A stretch of 64,000 bases of DNA, taken from positions 48,829,001 through 48,893,000 of the forward strand of contig NC_083699.1 of assembly GCF_033118175.1 (NCBI RefSeq). Direction: 5' to 3'. The DNA is from Dama dama. Taxonomy: Eukaryota; Chordata; Mammalia; Artiodactyla; Cervidae. Shown here piece after piece: positions 35,601 through 47,600 of the stretch (within the stretch, counting starts at the first letter, position 1; each line of letters begins with the position of its first letter). Under the pieces are notes generated by a model that did no database searches, was not told where the DNA came from, and saw only the letters and a list, made by a program, of their open reading frames with translations. The position numbers and the translations under genes are program-made.

Positions 35601-38600
35601 AAAATATTCAATCTGTTAAAGTCAGTTGACATGGAAGTGATTAGTTTTTTTTCCTTTATAAAGTCATAGCCTCTGACTTTTTATATATCTTAGTAAGGTC
35701 TCCCCCTTATGAATAATAAAGCATACATTTTTCATTTCTTCTATATTTTTGTGGTTCTGTAAATTTTGGATTCATCTGAAATTTATTTGAATATCAGTGT
35801 TAAGACGTAGCACAGCCAAAAAAAAAGAATCATATTGTAAACAGCCAGCACTAAAAAAGGATTAACTGTTGCTATTACTATTTAGAGAGTAAACATGAGT
35901 AAAATTATCAGAAGGAGGTATGTTTATTTATGTTTGTTTTCCTTCCTTGACAGTTTTAAAAACCATGTGAGGGTTTTCCTTTCTAGTATTATAAGCATAT
36001 AATCTTGATATTTCAAGAACAATTTATAAAGACTACAGATTAACAGAATCGTAGTGTTTTAACTTTTTTATGATATTATGCAGTTGAAGGTGTTTATTAT
36101 ACATTCTTTACATAGCAGAAAAATTGGAAACAATCTTGAATGGTTCAGAAAATGGTTAAAAAAATTAAGAGTTGCCACTGAAACAATGCTGAGAACAAAT
36201 TAATAATGTGGGAAAATACTGTTAACAAGAAAAAACATGGTACAAAGTTGCATCTACTGCATGATCTTAGCCATATTAAAATAAGTAAAAATAACTAGAA
36301 GAAAATATATCAAATTATATCATCTCTTAGTATTTAAGATTATAGATCCCCTTTATTATAATATATACATCTTCCATAAAAAGGAATTTTTATTTCAGGA
36401 ATTTCACTGAAATGGTAACAAAATCATCTGTGGTTCCAGTAGACTTTGTTGTGCAACTTTAGTGCAGGTTACTGAAGTTTTATGGTATACCCAATATTTC
36501 TGTACAGTTGTCTTTTTCTGTTACCTATTAAGATAGTGACATGTAATCATGTGTGGTTATCACAGTTATTCATGTAGAGTTTAAAAATATACATGCCTCA
36601 GCTCTATCCTAGAAACTCTGATTAAGTAGATCAAGAGCAGGACAAGCATCCATAGTTTCTGAAAGCTCCACGGTTGATTTAAATAGGCACTGTAGCTGAG
36701 AAAGCTGTCTGAAGCAGAAACTGTTTTGTATGATACTAACTTTGTACTTAACTGCAGATATAAACTTTTGAATTAGCATTTTTAAAGCCTTCACTTGCAT
36801 TTAGTTGTAAACTTCAGGGGAAAGGAGCATATTTGAGTCACGGAAAATAAATCGTCAGGAAAAAAATAAAATAGATATCATACTGTTTAAAAGCTAACTA
36901 GGAAAAAAACATAAAAGATTCTGTTTAATAATATTGCATATCTAATTCATAATAGTTTTGGTTTCATCTCTTTCTTCATAGTGAGTGGAGTGCCATAGAG
37001 AAAGAAATGGGTGATGGACTGCAGAGTGCTGGTCATCACATGGATGTGTAAGTACCCAGAGAATTTAAGGTAGAACTGGAGGTGACATTTAGTGCTAAAG
37101 TGTCAGTGAGTCTTCTGGTTTTAAAAAGGTTACTGGCATTTGTATTGTGCTTCCTGTATACAGATTTGACTTAAAGGAGTTTATCTCAGGAATGCAAGAT
37201 TAGCATTCAAAAATCTTTCAGTTCAGTTCACATGTTAGCAGAACAGAGAAGAAAATCCAGATGTTCATTTCAACATATGTAGAAAGCATTTTAACATCCA
37301 TTCACAGTAAAAATTTTCATCAAACTAGGAATAAGAATTTCCTCAGTGTAAAACATACAGCTAATACTGTACTTAATAGTGAAATATTGATGTTTTCTCC
37401 TAAAATCAGGAATAAGGCAAGATTGTCTGCTCCACCACTACTGGTGGAAGTGGTAGCAGAGGCCTGGTCAGCGCAGTAAGACAAGAAGATCACATAAGTG
37501 GTGTACGTCTTAGAAGGAAGAAGGAAAACTGTCCTGCCTTTATTGGCAGTTAACAGGATTTTTCTGTAGAAAATAATCAACCAAAAATACTATAGAGCTA
37601 ACAACTGAGTTTAATGAGAATGCATGATACATAATGAATGTATAAAAAAAACATTTTTGCATACTAGTAAAATTAGAAAATAAAAGCTTAAAAGTGCTGT
37701 TTATAATAGTGTGAAAGACCTCTACACTGAAAACTTTATATATAAACATTGCTGAGAGAAACTAAATACCTAAATAAAAGGGGAGATTAAACCATGTTCA
37801 TAGATTGGAAGACTCAGTAGTGTTAATATGAGCATTCTTCCTAAATGACAGTCCCAATCAAACCTCCAGTGATTTTTAATAGAAATTGATAAGCTGATTC
37901 GAAAATGTATATAGAAATTCAAAGAACATGAAGTAGTCAAAACAATCTTGAAAAAAAAAGGACAAAGTTGAATGTATTACATGATTTCAAGACTTACTAT
38001 AGAGCTATAGTTATCAGGCAATATTGAGATAAACAGATCCATGGAATAGGGTAGAATTCAGAAATAGATCTACATTTACATAGCTCATTTCAAGACATGG
38101 TTCTAGAATAACTGGATATCTTCATGGGAAAAAAACTAAACCTTGAGGGCTTCCCTTTTGAATCAGTAATAGAGAATCCTCCTGACAGTATAGGAGCCAC
38201 AGGTTCAATCCCTGCTCCCGGAAGAGCCCACATGCCACACGGCAGCTAAGTCCCTGCACCGCAACTACTGAGCCTGTGCTCTAGAGCCCAGGAGCCACAA
38301 CTTCTTAGCCGATGTACTGCAGCTACCAAAGTATGCGTTCCCTAGTGCCCGTGCTCTGCAACGAGAGAGGCCATGCACTGCAGCTGGAGAGTAGCCGCTG
38401 CTCTCTGCAAATAGAGAGAAGCCCATGCAGCAACAAAGACCCAGCATAGAAAGGAAGCTGGAAAACTGTCTTTATTTGCAGTTAACAGGATTTTTTCTGT
38501 ATAAATTTTATTTTTTCTGTGGAAAATGAGTAATTTTTTTAAAAAGTGAATCATTTAAAAAAAAGGAACCTTGAGCCATATCTCATATCTTACATAAACG

Positions 38601-41600
38601 CTAATTCAATTTGGATGATATACATCAATATAAAACCTTAAACTACAGCTTTTAGTAGAAAATAGGAGAATATTTTAGCAGCCTTTGAGTAAGCAAAAGA
38701 CTTTTTTTAAAGGACATGAAAGGAAAAACAATCTTTTAAAAATGGTAAATTGTTCTTCAAAATTAGAAATTTGGGGATCTCCCTGGTCGTCCAGCAGTAA
38801 AGACGCCCTGCTTCCAGTGCAGGGAGCACTGGTTTGAGCCCTGGGTGGGGAACTGCTACCTAACATGCTGTGCCAAAAAACAAAAAAAATTAATTAAAAA
38901 TTTGGCTTATCAAAAGATTCCGTTGTAAGTGGAAGGAATGTAGGAGTACAGTCAGTTGGGGAAGATAAGTTCTGGAGATGAATGGTGGTAATGGTTGTAC
39001 AACAGCATGAAAGTACTCAAAGCCACTGAACTATATACATCAATAAATTGTTAAAAAGGTGAATTTTACGTTACATTTTACCACACACACAAAAACACAC
39101 TCCATTAAGATGGTGAAGAGGCAAGCCACAGACCGGGAGTAAACATTTTCAACCAAAATATATAAAGAACTCCTACAGCTGATCAACAAAGAGACAAAAA
39201 TATTTATTTTATTTAAATATCACTTTTCTTTGGATTATTGTTTAAGCTGCCCAGCTGCTTTTCAACTATTTTGTTGTCTTCATGCATTCTGTTGACAGGA
39301 CAGTGTCAGTATTTGCAGGAATTTGGGATTATCCCTTCACTTGGTTTATGTAAATGTTAAATAAAATTAATTTTAGTACTAATACCTAAAACATCTTTAC
39401 CACTTGCCTCTTTCTCCACACTGTGTTTCCTATCTTCAAGCCACCAGCCGCTTACCTTCTTTTTTGTTTTCTTAACATTAACTTTTCCAGAATCGTAGAT
39501 TTATGAACTACAGACAGTTATTCCTACTCTTAACAACATTCTCAAGACATTTTTCAGTCGCACAGGACAAAGTCCACACTCTCAGAAATGTAAATTTATA
39601 TTTACAGAATATGTATTTTGCCTACTTTCCTAAATACTATAAGCATGTTGCTTTTCATTGAGCATTAACTTAGATTTTTTGTTTATTTTTTAATTCAGTA
39701 AACTTGTTTACTTAACTACATGTAAAAGCAGTCTTGGAGACATAAAGTATATTTTTCTTTTATGCCCATGCTAAGGAATCAGAATTAATTAAAAAAAAAA
39801 AATGCTACTTACACCATACAGAAATAATAAATGACATAGCCCATGTCCTTAGGGAATTTATAATGTGATCAGAGAAAGTGTTGTTGCTCAGATGTCTCCA
39901 ATTCTTTTTGACCCCATAGGCTGCACCCCATGGACTCTGTCCATCTAATTGCCCAGGCAAGAATACTGGAGTGGGTAGACATTCCCTTCTCCAGGGGATC
40001 TTCCCAACCCAGGGATTGAACCTGGGTCTCTTGCGTTGCAAGCAGGTTGTTTACCATCTGGGCCACGAGGGAAGCCCTGGTGATCAGAGAAAACCAACAC
40101 AACACATTTCTTTTTTTTTTTTTTTAAACTTTTTATTTCGTATTGGAGTATAGCCGATTAACAGTGTTCTGATAGTTTGAGGTGAACAGTGTAGGGACTC
40201 AGTGATGCATATACCTGTAAGAGACGTTTCTTTGATAAGATTTAAGTTCTCAGTTTTTGACAAGAGATCAGAAGTAGAGTGATGAACAAGGACCAGAGTC
40301 TGGGGAGATTTCTAGAGGTGTTGAGGATTTGGAGAGGCAGTGTGGAGAGCCGCTATAATTCTGTGCAAAGGAAGACTCAGAACAAGAATGGCACAACTGT
40401 GAGAGACTTGTCCAGATCAAAGCAGAGGTTGCTACTGAGAATTAGAGTAAAATAATGCTTCTAAAATTTTCTGTGATCTTTATTTGCTCAACTGTTCCTT
40501 CTGTAGCTTTTTGACTTTATGTAGTTGCTATCAGGGATACTAAATTCTTCAATTATACTAAATTCTTATTCTTTCTACAGATTTTGTAGCCCTTTTTATA
40601 CTACGTTTAACAAAAGATACTACAGTGCTCATTAAGCTACCTTAAGAAGGACAATTTTTTGTTTGCTTTGTTCTTTTAAAAAGCAAGGGCTTTGTCACCA
40701 AGCCCTTGCTAAACACATTTTGGTAAAATTCCATAGAATTGTCATGGTAATTAAGGATTGCTGTTGGGGGGAGGGATAAATTAGGAATGTGGGATTAACA
40801 GACACAAACTACATAAAATAAGTAACAAGGGCGTACTGTATAGCACAGGGCACTATATTTAATATCTTGTAATAACCTATAATGGAAAATTTGAAAGAAA
40901 TAAATGTATAATTGAATCACTTTGCTATATACCTGAAACTAACATAGTATTGCAAATCAAATATACTTCAATTAAAAAGTTGCTATAAATGTTTCTAAAT
41001 GCTTATTCTAATTTTTTGTACTTTGGTCATTCATGGGTAGCAAATGGTCAGTGGACTATGCTTTGAATAGCCCTTCTTTAGAATATTAATATTTTGTGTC
41101 TTGATAAAAGTTACTGTATATGTTATTTTTAAACAGATATGCATCTTCTATTGATGATATTTTGGAAGATGAAGAACATTATGCAGATCAGTTAAAGGAG
41201 TATCTTTTTTATGCAGAAGCATTGCGGTAAGTATAATACATGTTCCAGATGCAGTCCTATGGCTGGTCAACACTCTCTTCATCTGTTACTCTAAAACAAA
41301 GAGAATAAGGTGATTTTTAAATGAATTCCTTCCCCTAGATAATTGAATGAGATCTCACTGTATTCCTATCTGTTGCAGAGTGCTAGACATAGGAATTTAA
41401 GACAACCCTGATCCCTGGTGGTCAGATGGTAAAGTGTCTGCTTGCAATGCAGGAGACCTTAGTTCGATCTCTGGGTTGGAAAGATACCCTGGAGAAGGAA
41501 ATGGCAACGTACCAGTATTCTTCCCTGGAGAATCCCATGGACAGAGGAGTCTGGAGGGCTACAGTCCATGGGGTCACAAAGAGTCGGACATGACTAAGCA

Positions 41601-44600
41601 ACTAACACTTTCACTATATTTGAAACATTATATTGATAAAACCTGTTAGTCTCTGACTTCAGGTCTGTCTGTATGTTGTTCTTTCTGGTTTTTTCAGCTT
41701 GGAGATTGGAAGCAAAGTACACATTGAGTGTGTGTTATCATGATCTGTCATTAGATTATATATTACCTTTAAATTCTGTGATGTTTCCATACCTGCATAT
41801 TTTATCTCCTTAGTAAGATTGTAAAATTTCTTAATGTCAGGACTTTGTCTTCTGTTTTTATGGTATCTCCTACAGGGCCAAACAGAATTCTCTGGGAGAT
41901 ATTCCAGTTTAGAAAAATGAATCATTTTCCTGTCACTTTTAAAATCAGTGTAAGAATTCTGTTAATAAAACAGAAGAGCAATATTCCTTTGGCTGTTCAG
42001 TAGCTGGGATGAAAACATCATATTGTTAGCCTTCTTCCTTCTAGAGCTTTGAGTAGTAGAGGTCACACCAAGCTTTTTCAAGTAACTTACCAAAGGAAGG
42101 TTGCTTAACACAATGGAATTCTTTGCAACTCTTAAAGATTATAGAAAAGATGAATGTATATTGATAAAGAAACGTGTCCTTGGTATATAGTTCAGAAATG
42201 CCTAGTTAAAGTCTAGAACAATATATACCACCTATTAATATGAATTGTGTCTGGATAGTAGAACTAGGGAGAAGAAAGTATTCTTGAAACTTATTTAGTA
42301 CATTCCTGTATTAGAATCTTTTTTTTTTTAGTGAGCATGGATTACTTTTATGATAATGAAAACTAATAGACATTTCTAAATAGAAAACTTTGAGATAGTC
42401 TTTTTAAACAATATTCAGTTGTTATGTGAGATTATAGCATTAGTGCCAGTGCTGTACAAAAAAAGCTTTTTTAAAAAATGTATGTGATAAAAATTTAGAA
42501 AACAACCTTTTTTTGATTTATAAAGTTTTTATGCTTAGGTTCTGATAAATTAAATTTTTAATGTTGGGCTACTACATTTTAAGCTTAAAAATTCTAGATA
42601 TAAAACTTCTGATCATAGTACGTGAATGCCTCGACTTTACTCCCTGGGGAAAAATTTAACATGTTAATAATTAGAGAGGCCACAAAAATTAAATGGCAAA
42701 AATTAATTTTTTTTCCTAGGGCTGTGTGCAGGAAACATGAACTTATGCAGTATGACTTAGAGATGGCTGCTCAGGACCTAGCATCCAAGAAGCAGCAGTG
42801 TGAGGAACTGGCAACTGGGGTGAGCTGTTTTCCATTTGGGTCTTTGGTTTTATTATAACGAACCTTAAGTGAAATGGGCTGCAGGATGCCTGTAGCTTTT
42901 AAAGGGGAGTAATTTGTGGACAACTTTTTAATTCTTTTGGTTGTGATCTTAACATAAAAAGATATAAGCCATTAGGGACTTCCCTGATGGTCCAGTGGTT
43001 AAGACTACGTGCTTTCATTGCAGGGAGCACGAGTTCAGTCCATGGTCAGGGAACTAAGGTCCTACATGCTGCGTTGTGGTAGCCAAAAAGTAAAATTAAA
43101 TTAAAAAAATTAAGTCTAAAAAAAAAAGCAAGCCATTAAAACATATATAGCGTTACAAGAAATTTTGCCAGATTGCACTGTGTAATAAGAACCATCTCTT
43201 TTCTGATTAAGTGGAAAAAACCATTATTCTTTGGGATTGAAATAATGACCTTTGCACGGTTTAATTTTATCACTTACATTGTAGAAATTTTAGTTAACTT
43301 TGAAAAACTTTGCCCTGTTAGAATCAGTGCCTCTCTCCTAACAGAGAACTTTTTGTGTATTTTATTCTTGAATCTTTACAGTGAGTACTTGTTAAGAAAA
43401 TTTTGTGTCTTACTATATTAGACTTAGATAGTTTTTATAATCAGCTTTCTATTGTCCAGCTATTTCATTGGAATAAATAAGCTGTCATGGTGAGAGCACA
43501 CAGTCTGGAAGTAATGAAGCAGTGACAGTGCCACTGTTTATAAGTCATTTCATGGTTAACAAGTCCTTGACTTCCCTGCTGGCTCGGACGGTAAAGCATC
43601 TCCCTACAGTGTGGGAGACCCGGGTTCAAACCCTGGGCTGGGAAGATCTCCTGGAGAAGGAAATGGTAACCCACTCCAGTATTCTTGCCTGGAAAATCCC
43701 ATGGATGGAGAAGCCTGGTAGGCTACAGTCCATGGGGTCGCAAAGAGTCAGATACGACTGAGCAACTTCACTTTACTTTTAAGAGTGCTTATGGGCTACC
43801 CACATAAAGATACATGGGGAAGGACCTTTGACCATGAAGCAGATACACACTGGCTTGATTTATTTTTAAAATCCAGGGGAAATTTCCAGTCCATTTTCAG
43901 GGAGCTTGGTTCTCTACTCCTGCATTTGCAGGGAAAAGCGTTTCCTTCAGTAAATTCCAGAGAGTGAAGAGATGGTGAAGTTTGAGGTTTGGGTTTAGTC
44001 ATTCTGTTTTATTAATAGATAACCAAGTTTTAGTGTGAGTTATGCAGATTTTAAATGGTTTTTTCATTTTGGTTTATTTTCATTGTTGCCTGTTGAATTT
44101 TATCCATTTTTTATGATTACAGAATAATTGAAAAAATATGACTGCTGACATAAATAACTTGTCTAGTATTTCACCTGGAAGTTTTCCATATGATGAAGAA
44201 GCTCAGTTAAAATTTTTCCTTTTTTGTTTTTTTGTTTTTTTTTCCATGGCTGCTTCTTTCTTTATTGGACGCTTTGTAGATAAAATTTTTCCTTTTTTGA
44301 TTCTTCAACATTTTCTAGTACTATAAGCCTTAATAGTAGCCCCTTGGTTGTATGGTTTGTGGTGTTCTGTCTGAGGTAGGGGGAAAATGACTATGCCCTC
44401 TTTAAAAAAAAATTGTGGTAAAATATATAGAACATAGCATTTATTATTTTAAACATTTTTCAAGTTCAGTAGTAGTAAGTTCATTTACATTGTTGTACAG
44501 CCAACCTGCAGAACTCTTCATCTTGCAAAATTGAAACTCTATACTTATTAAATATCAACTATTAATTTCCCTCGTCACCTAGCCCTTGGCAGTCACCATT

Positions 44601-47600
44601 CCACTTTCTGTCTCTGTAAGTTATATTACTCTGGATACTTCATGTAAGTAGACTTGTGTATTTGTCTTTTTGTGACTGGCTTATTTTACTTAGCACAGTG
44701 TCCTCAAGGTTCATCCATATTGTAGCGTGTGTCAGAATTTTCTTCCTTTTTAAGACTGAAAAATATTTCAGTGTACAGATGTTATTTATTCATTCATCTG
44801 TTTCTGTTTCATTTTAGACTGTGAGAACATTTTCTTTGAAGGGAATGACTACCAAGCTGTTCGGTCAAGAAACTCCAGAGCAGAGAGAAGCCAGAATAAA
44901 GATGCTAGAAGAACAAATAAAGGAAGGAGAACAACAACTTAAGTCTAAAAATCTGGAAGGCAGGTAAAAATGCTGGGATGTTTAACATGGCTAGACTTTA
45001 GGCTCTGTGGCAGGTGGCTTATAACGATTCCTAGCTTCATCAGTTCCTGGATGTAGCCTCAGTCTTCTAAAATACAGTGATTGACTATTCCTGAGAAATT
45101 TGAGTAATCAAAAATCATGTTACACAGAAACAGTTGTGTTAGTGTTGGGGAAAGAGGAAGAAGGAAGTGTTTAAACTTCATAATATTATTTTAAACTTCA
45201 TAATATTATTTTCTTGCACTTTACATGATTTCTATCCTTTGCATATTTCCTCTACTCTTTTCTGTCAGTTAAAAGCCTCATCATTCTGCAATGCCCAGCT
45301 CTTGAACTGCTTCCTTTGTTAAGCCTTCGGTTATCCTCACAGGCTGTCACAGCACTTGGTTAATGCCCTTATCCCACGGCATTTTGTACAGTGTGACTGT
45401 CTCTGGCTAAATTACGAACCCTTCAAAGTCAGTTATTGTGTCTTCTTCATCTTTGTGTCCCAGCACCTTGCATATGACTTAGAATATAATTATTCCATAA
45501 ATATTTTCAGAAATTCAGTTCTCAGAGATCTGCCATTGACTTTTGGGCTCATTTTTCATATTGTTTTTGTCTGACAGTTGAGTAGATCAAGGCAGACCAA
45601 GAGTTTCACTGATTTGGAGGTGGTTTTGTTAATTTTTGAAACTGCTGGTGTCAAGTAAGTCAAAGTTAACTCATGAACAGAGTTAAAAAGATAAATGGCT
45701 CTCAGAATTTTTAAAACTCTAGTTGTCATTTAAAGAAAATACATGATAAATGTGATACATAATCCATCTTGTTGAAAAGACTGTATGTTTTGCAGTGACT
45801 CCAGGCAGGTAAGTCCATGTGGCATCTGTTGGCTTATAAATTGGTTCAAGGAGCCATTTACATCTGTTTTACAGGAATAATTTGAAGCTGGAATTTGTGG
45901 TAAAAGAGACTATTAAAATGTAGAAGAGTGTATGACTGTCTGCTTTTTCTCTCACTTTATAGACAAAAACCCAACTCAGATGAGAAGTGTTTATTTGAAT
46001 TAATAATATGTACTTTATTTAATTTAAATAAGAATAATGATGATGACTATATCTTTTATTTCAGAGAGTTTGTCAGAAATGCTTGGGCTGATATTGAACG
46101 CTTCAAAGAACAAAAGAACCATGATTTAAAGGAGGCCCTCATAAGCTACGCAGTCATGCAGATCAGTATGTGCAAAAAGGTAGGTTTTGGTTTCATTGAA
46201 GGTACGAGTATATTCAGAAGTGCCGGCAAATTTCTTTAAAATCAGTTTCTTGTTTGGAACAAAGTATATATCATTTTTATTTTTAAAGTCCATTCTTCTC
46301 TGCCAGAATGTTTCCCAGTTTCTCTACTTAATTTTGAAAGAAGTGTCATAATTAAAATCTTAATTACCAAGTCTCCACTCATCTAAAGTTCCAAATTTGT
46401 ATGCCCTATTTTTACTTGTATTTGAAAATGTGTACTAAAAACATTACTATGGTTATGTGATATTCTTGAACAGGGCAGTAAAATACCATTCCTAACAGCG
46501 ATACATACTTTCATTGAAAAATGGTCTAAACGTTAGGGCTTAGATAAAGTAGTATCTAATGGAGTATTCATTGTTAGAAAAGGCAAGATAGATCTCACAT
46601 GCACTAGGACTCCTAATAAGATGGATCTCACATGCACTGTCCTAATAAGATGGATCTCACATGTACTGTCCTAATGAGATGTGCTAATAGAACGGCAGAT
46701 GAGAAAACAGGCTACACACTAGTGCATATAATGCAATCCTGTTTTTGTGGGAAAGAGGAAAGTGTGTATTTTTTAAATGATTGTATATATACAAATGAGT
46801 TTGAAAAGATACACATGAAAGTGTGTATTAATAAACATGTCACTGATACCTATCGTATAAGGTATGAACACTGAAGCTTATTCTGGTTAAAATAAGTGTT
46901 TTGGCAGTGATGGAAATTTTTCTAAAATGATGTTGTAAGAACAAAATGTATAATATTCCTTAACCTCATTTTCATAACCCCAGAGCTGCCTATGTGATCA
47001 CCAGTCAGTACTGGTGCTTTACATTTCTCTAGTGCTTCTCAATTTATTGAGTGATTCAGCATGCTTTATCTCAGTAAATCATTTAGTAAGTCAATCTGGG
47101 ACATTAAAGGATTCTTGTGTGGTTTTGTTTTGTTTTTCTTTTTGTGTTTCATCAGGGAGGAAAAAAAGCTAAAAAGATTAATTTTTTTTCTATTGTTCAA
47201 AGCCTCAATAAATATTGATTAACTTTAATGTATAAGTATTAAAATTTCTTCATAAATTAGCAGTTATTGAAGAATATATATATATAAACAGGATATATAT
47301 ATATCTTGTTTGTTGAAAACATACCTTCCACCACTGTCTAGATTTTACTATTAAATTTTTACAAACATGCATTTTTGTTTAAGCCTATTAGGTATATAAT
47401 AGCATGTTAGTTTTTGCTAAATAGCCTGCTGTAACCATTGAGAGGGAGTTCATAACTTTTTAATCAAAATATTGGTTATTAGGTTAATAAATTAATAATA
47501 TTTAATTGTTAGACTAATAGGTTTTTTTGTTTCAGATATTGCAAAACTTGTTTGCTTTATAAGTAGAAATGATATGAATATATGATATGAGTAAATGAGT

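Larger units (their letters stand above)
33754..36981 (+). other. SNX4: SNX4 intron 8
   Basis: GT-AG intron of 3228 bp. Two minus-strand SINEs (33880-34191) are followed by a long old L1 in minus orientation (about 34630-35800). I see nothing recognisable from 35830 to 36980. Confidence 0.9.
37165..39215 (+). mobile_element. L1 ORF2 relic, plus orientation, with CHR SINEs inserted
   Basis: It begins near TTTATCTCAGGAATGCAAGA and includes the decayed RT active-site region near 37515-37580 (TTTATTGGCAGTTAACAGG). It continues through GATTGGAAGACTCAGTAGTG and ATAGAGCTATAGTTATCAGG to AACTCCTACAGCTGATCAAC. The frame is broken throughout. Confidence 0.65.
37048..41136 (+). other. SNX4: SNX4 intron 9
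   Basis: GT-AG intron of 4089 bp. An L1 ORF2 relic (about 37165-39215) is broken by CHR-1 and CHR-2 SINEs. A Bov-tA with perfect TSD (39878-40079), a 110-bp L1 tail (40114-40223), an 11-bp perfect hairpin (40682-40710) and an L1 3' end (40767-40978) follow. Confidence 0.9.
42820..44817 (+). other. SNX4: SNX4 intron 11
   Basis: GT-AG intron of 1998 bp. It contains a CHR-2 SINE with TSD (42975-43129), a Bov-tA (43565-43785) and an old L1 in minus orientation that runs almost to the exon 12 acceptor. Confidence 0.9.
44964..46064 (+). other. SNX4: SNX4 intron 12
   Basis: GT-AG intron of 1101 bp. It contains a 20-bp tandem duplication (45170-45209) and an L2-like relic (45290-45500). No young repeats. 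Confidence 0.9.

Noticed and set aside
45928..46239. 103-codon frame containing exon 13
   Set aside because: Only 46065-46179 is exon. The ends are intron read-through past the GT donor and AG acceptor.
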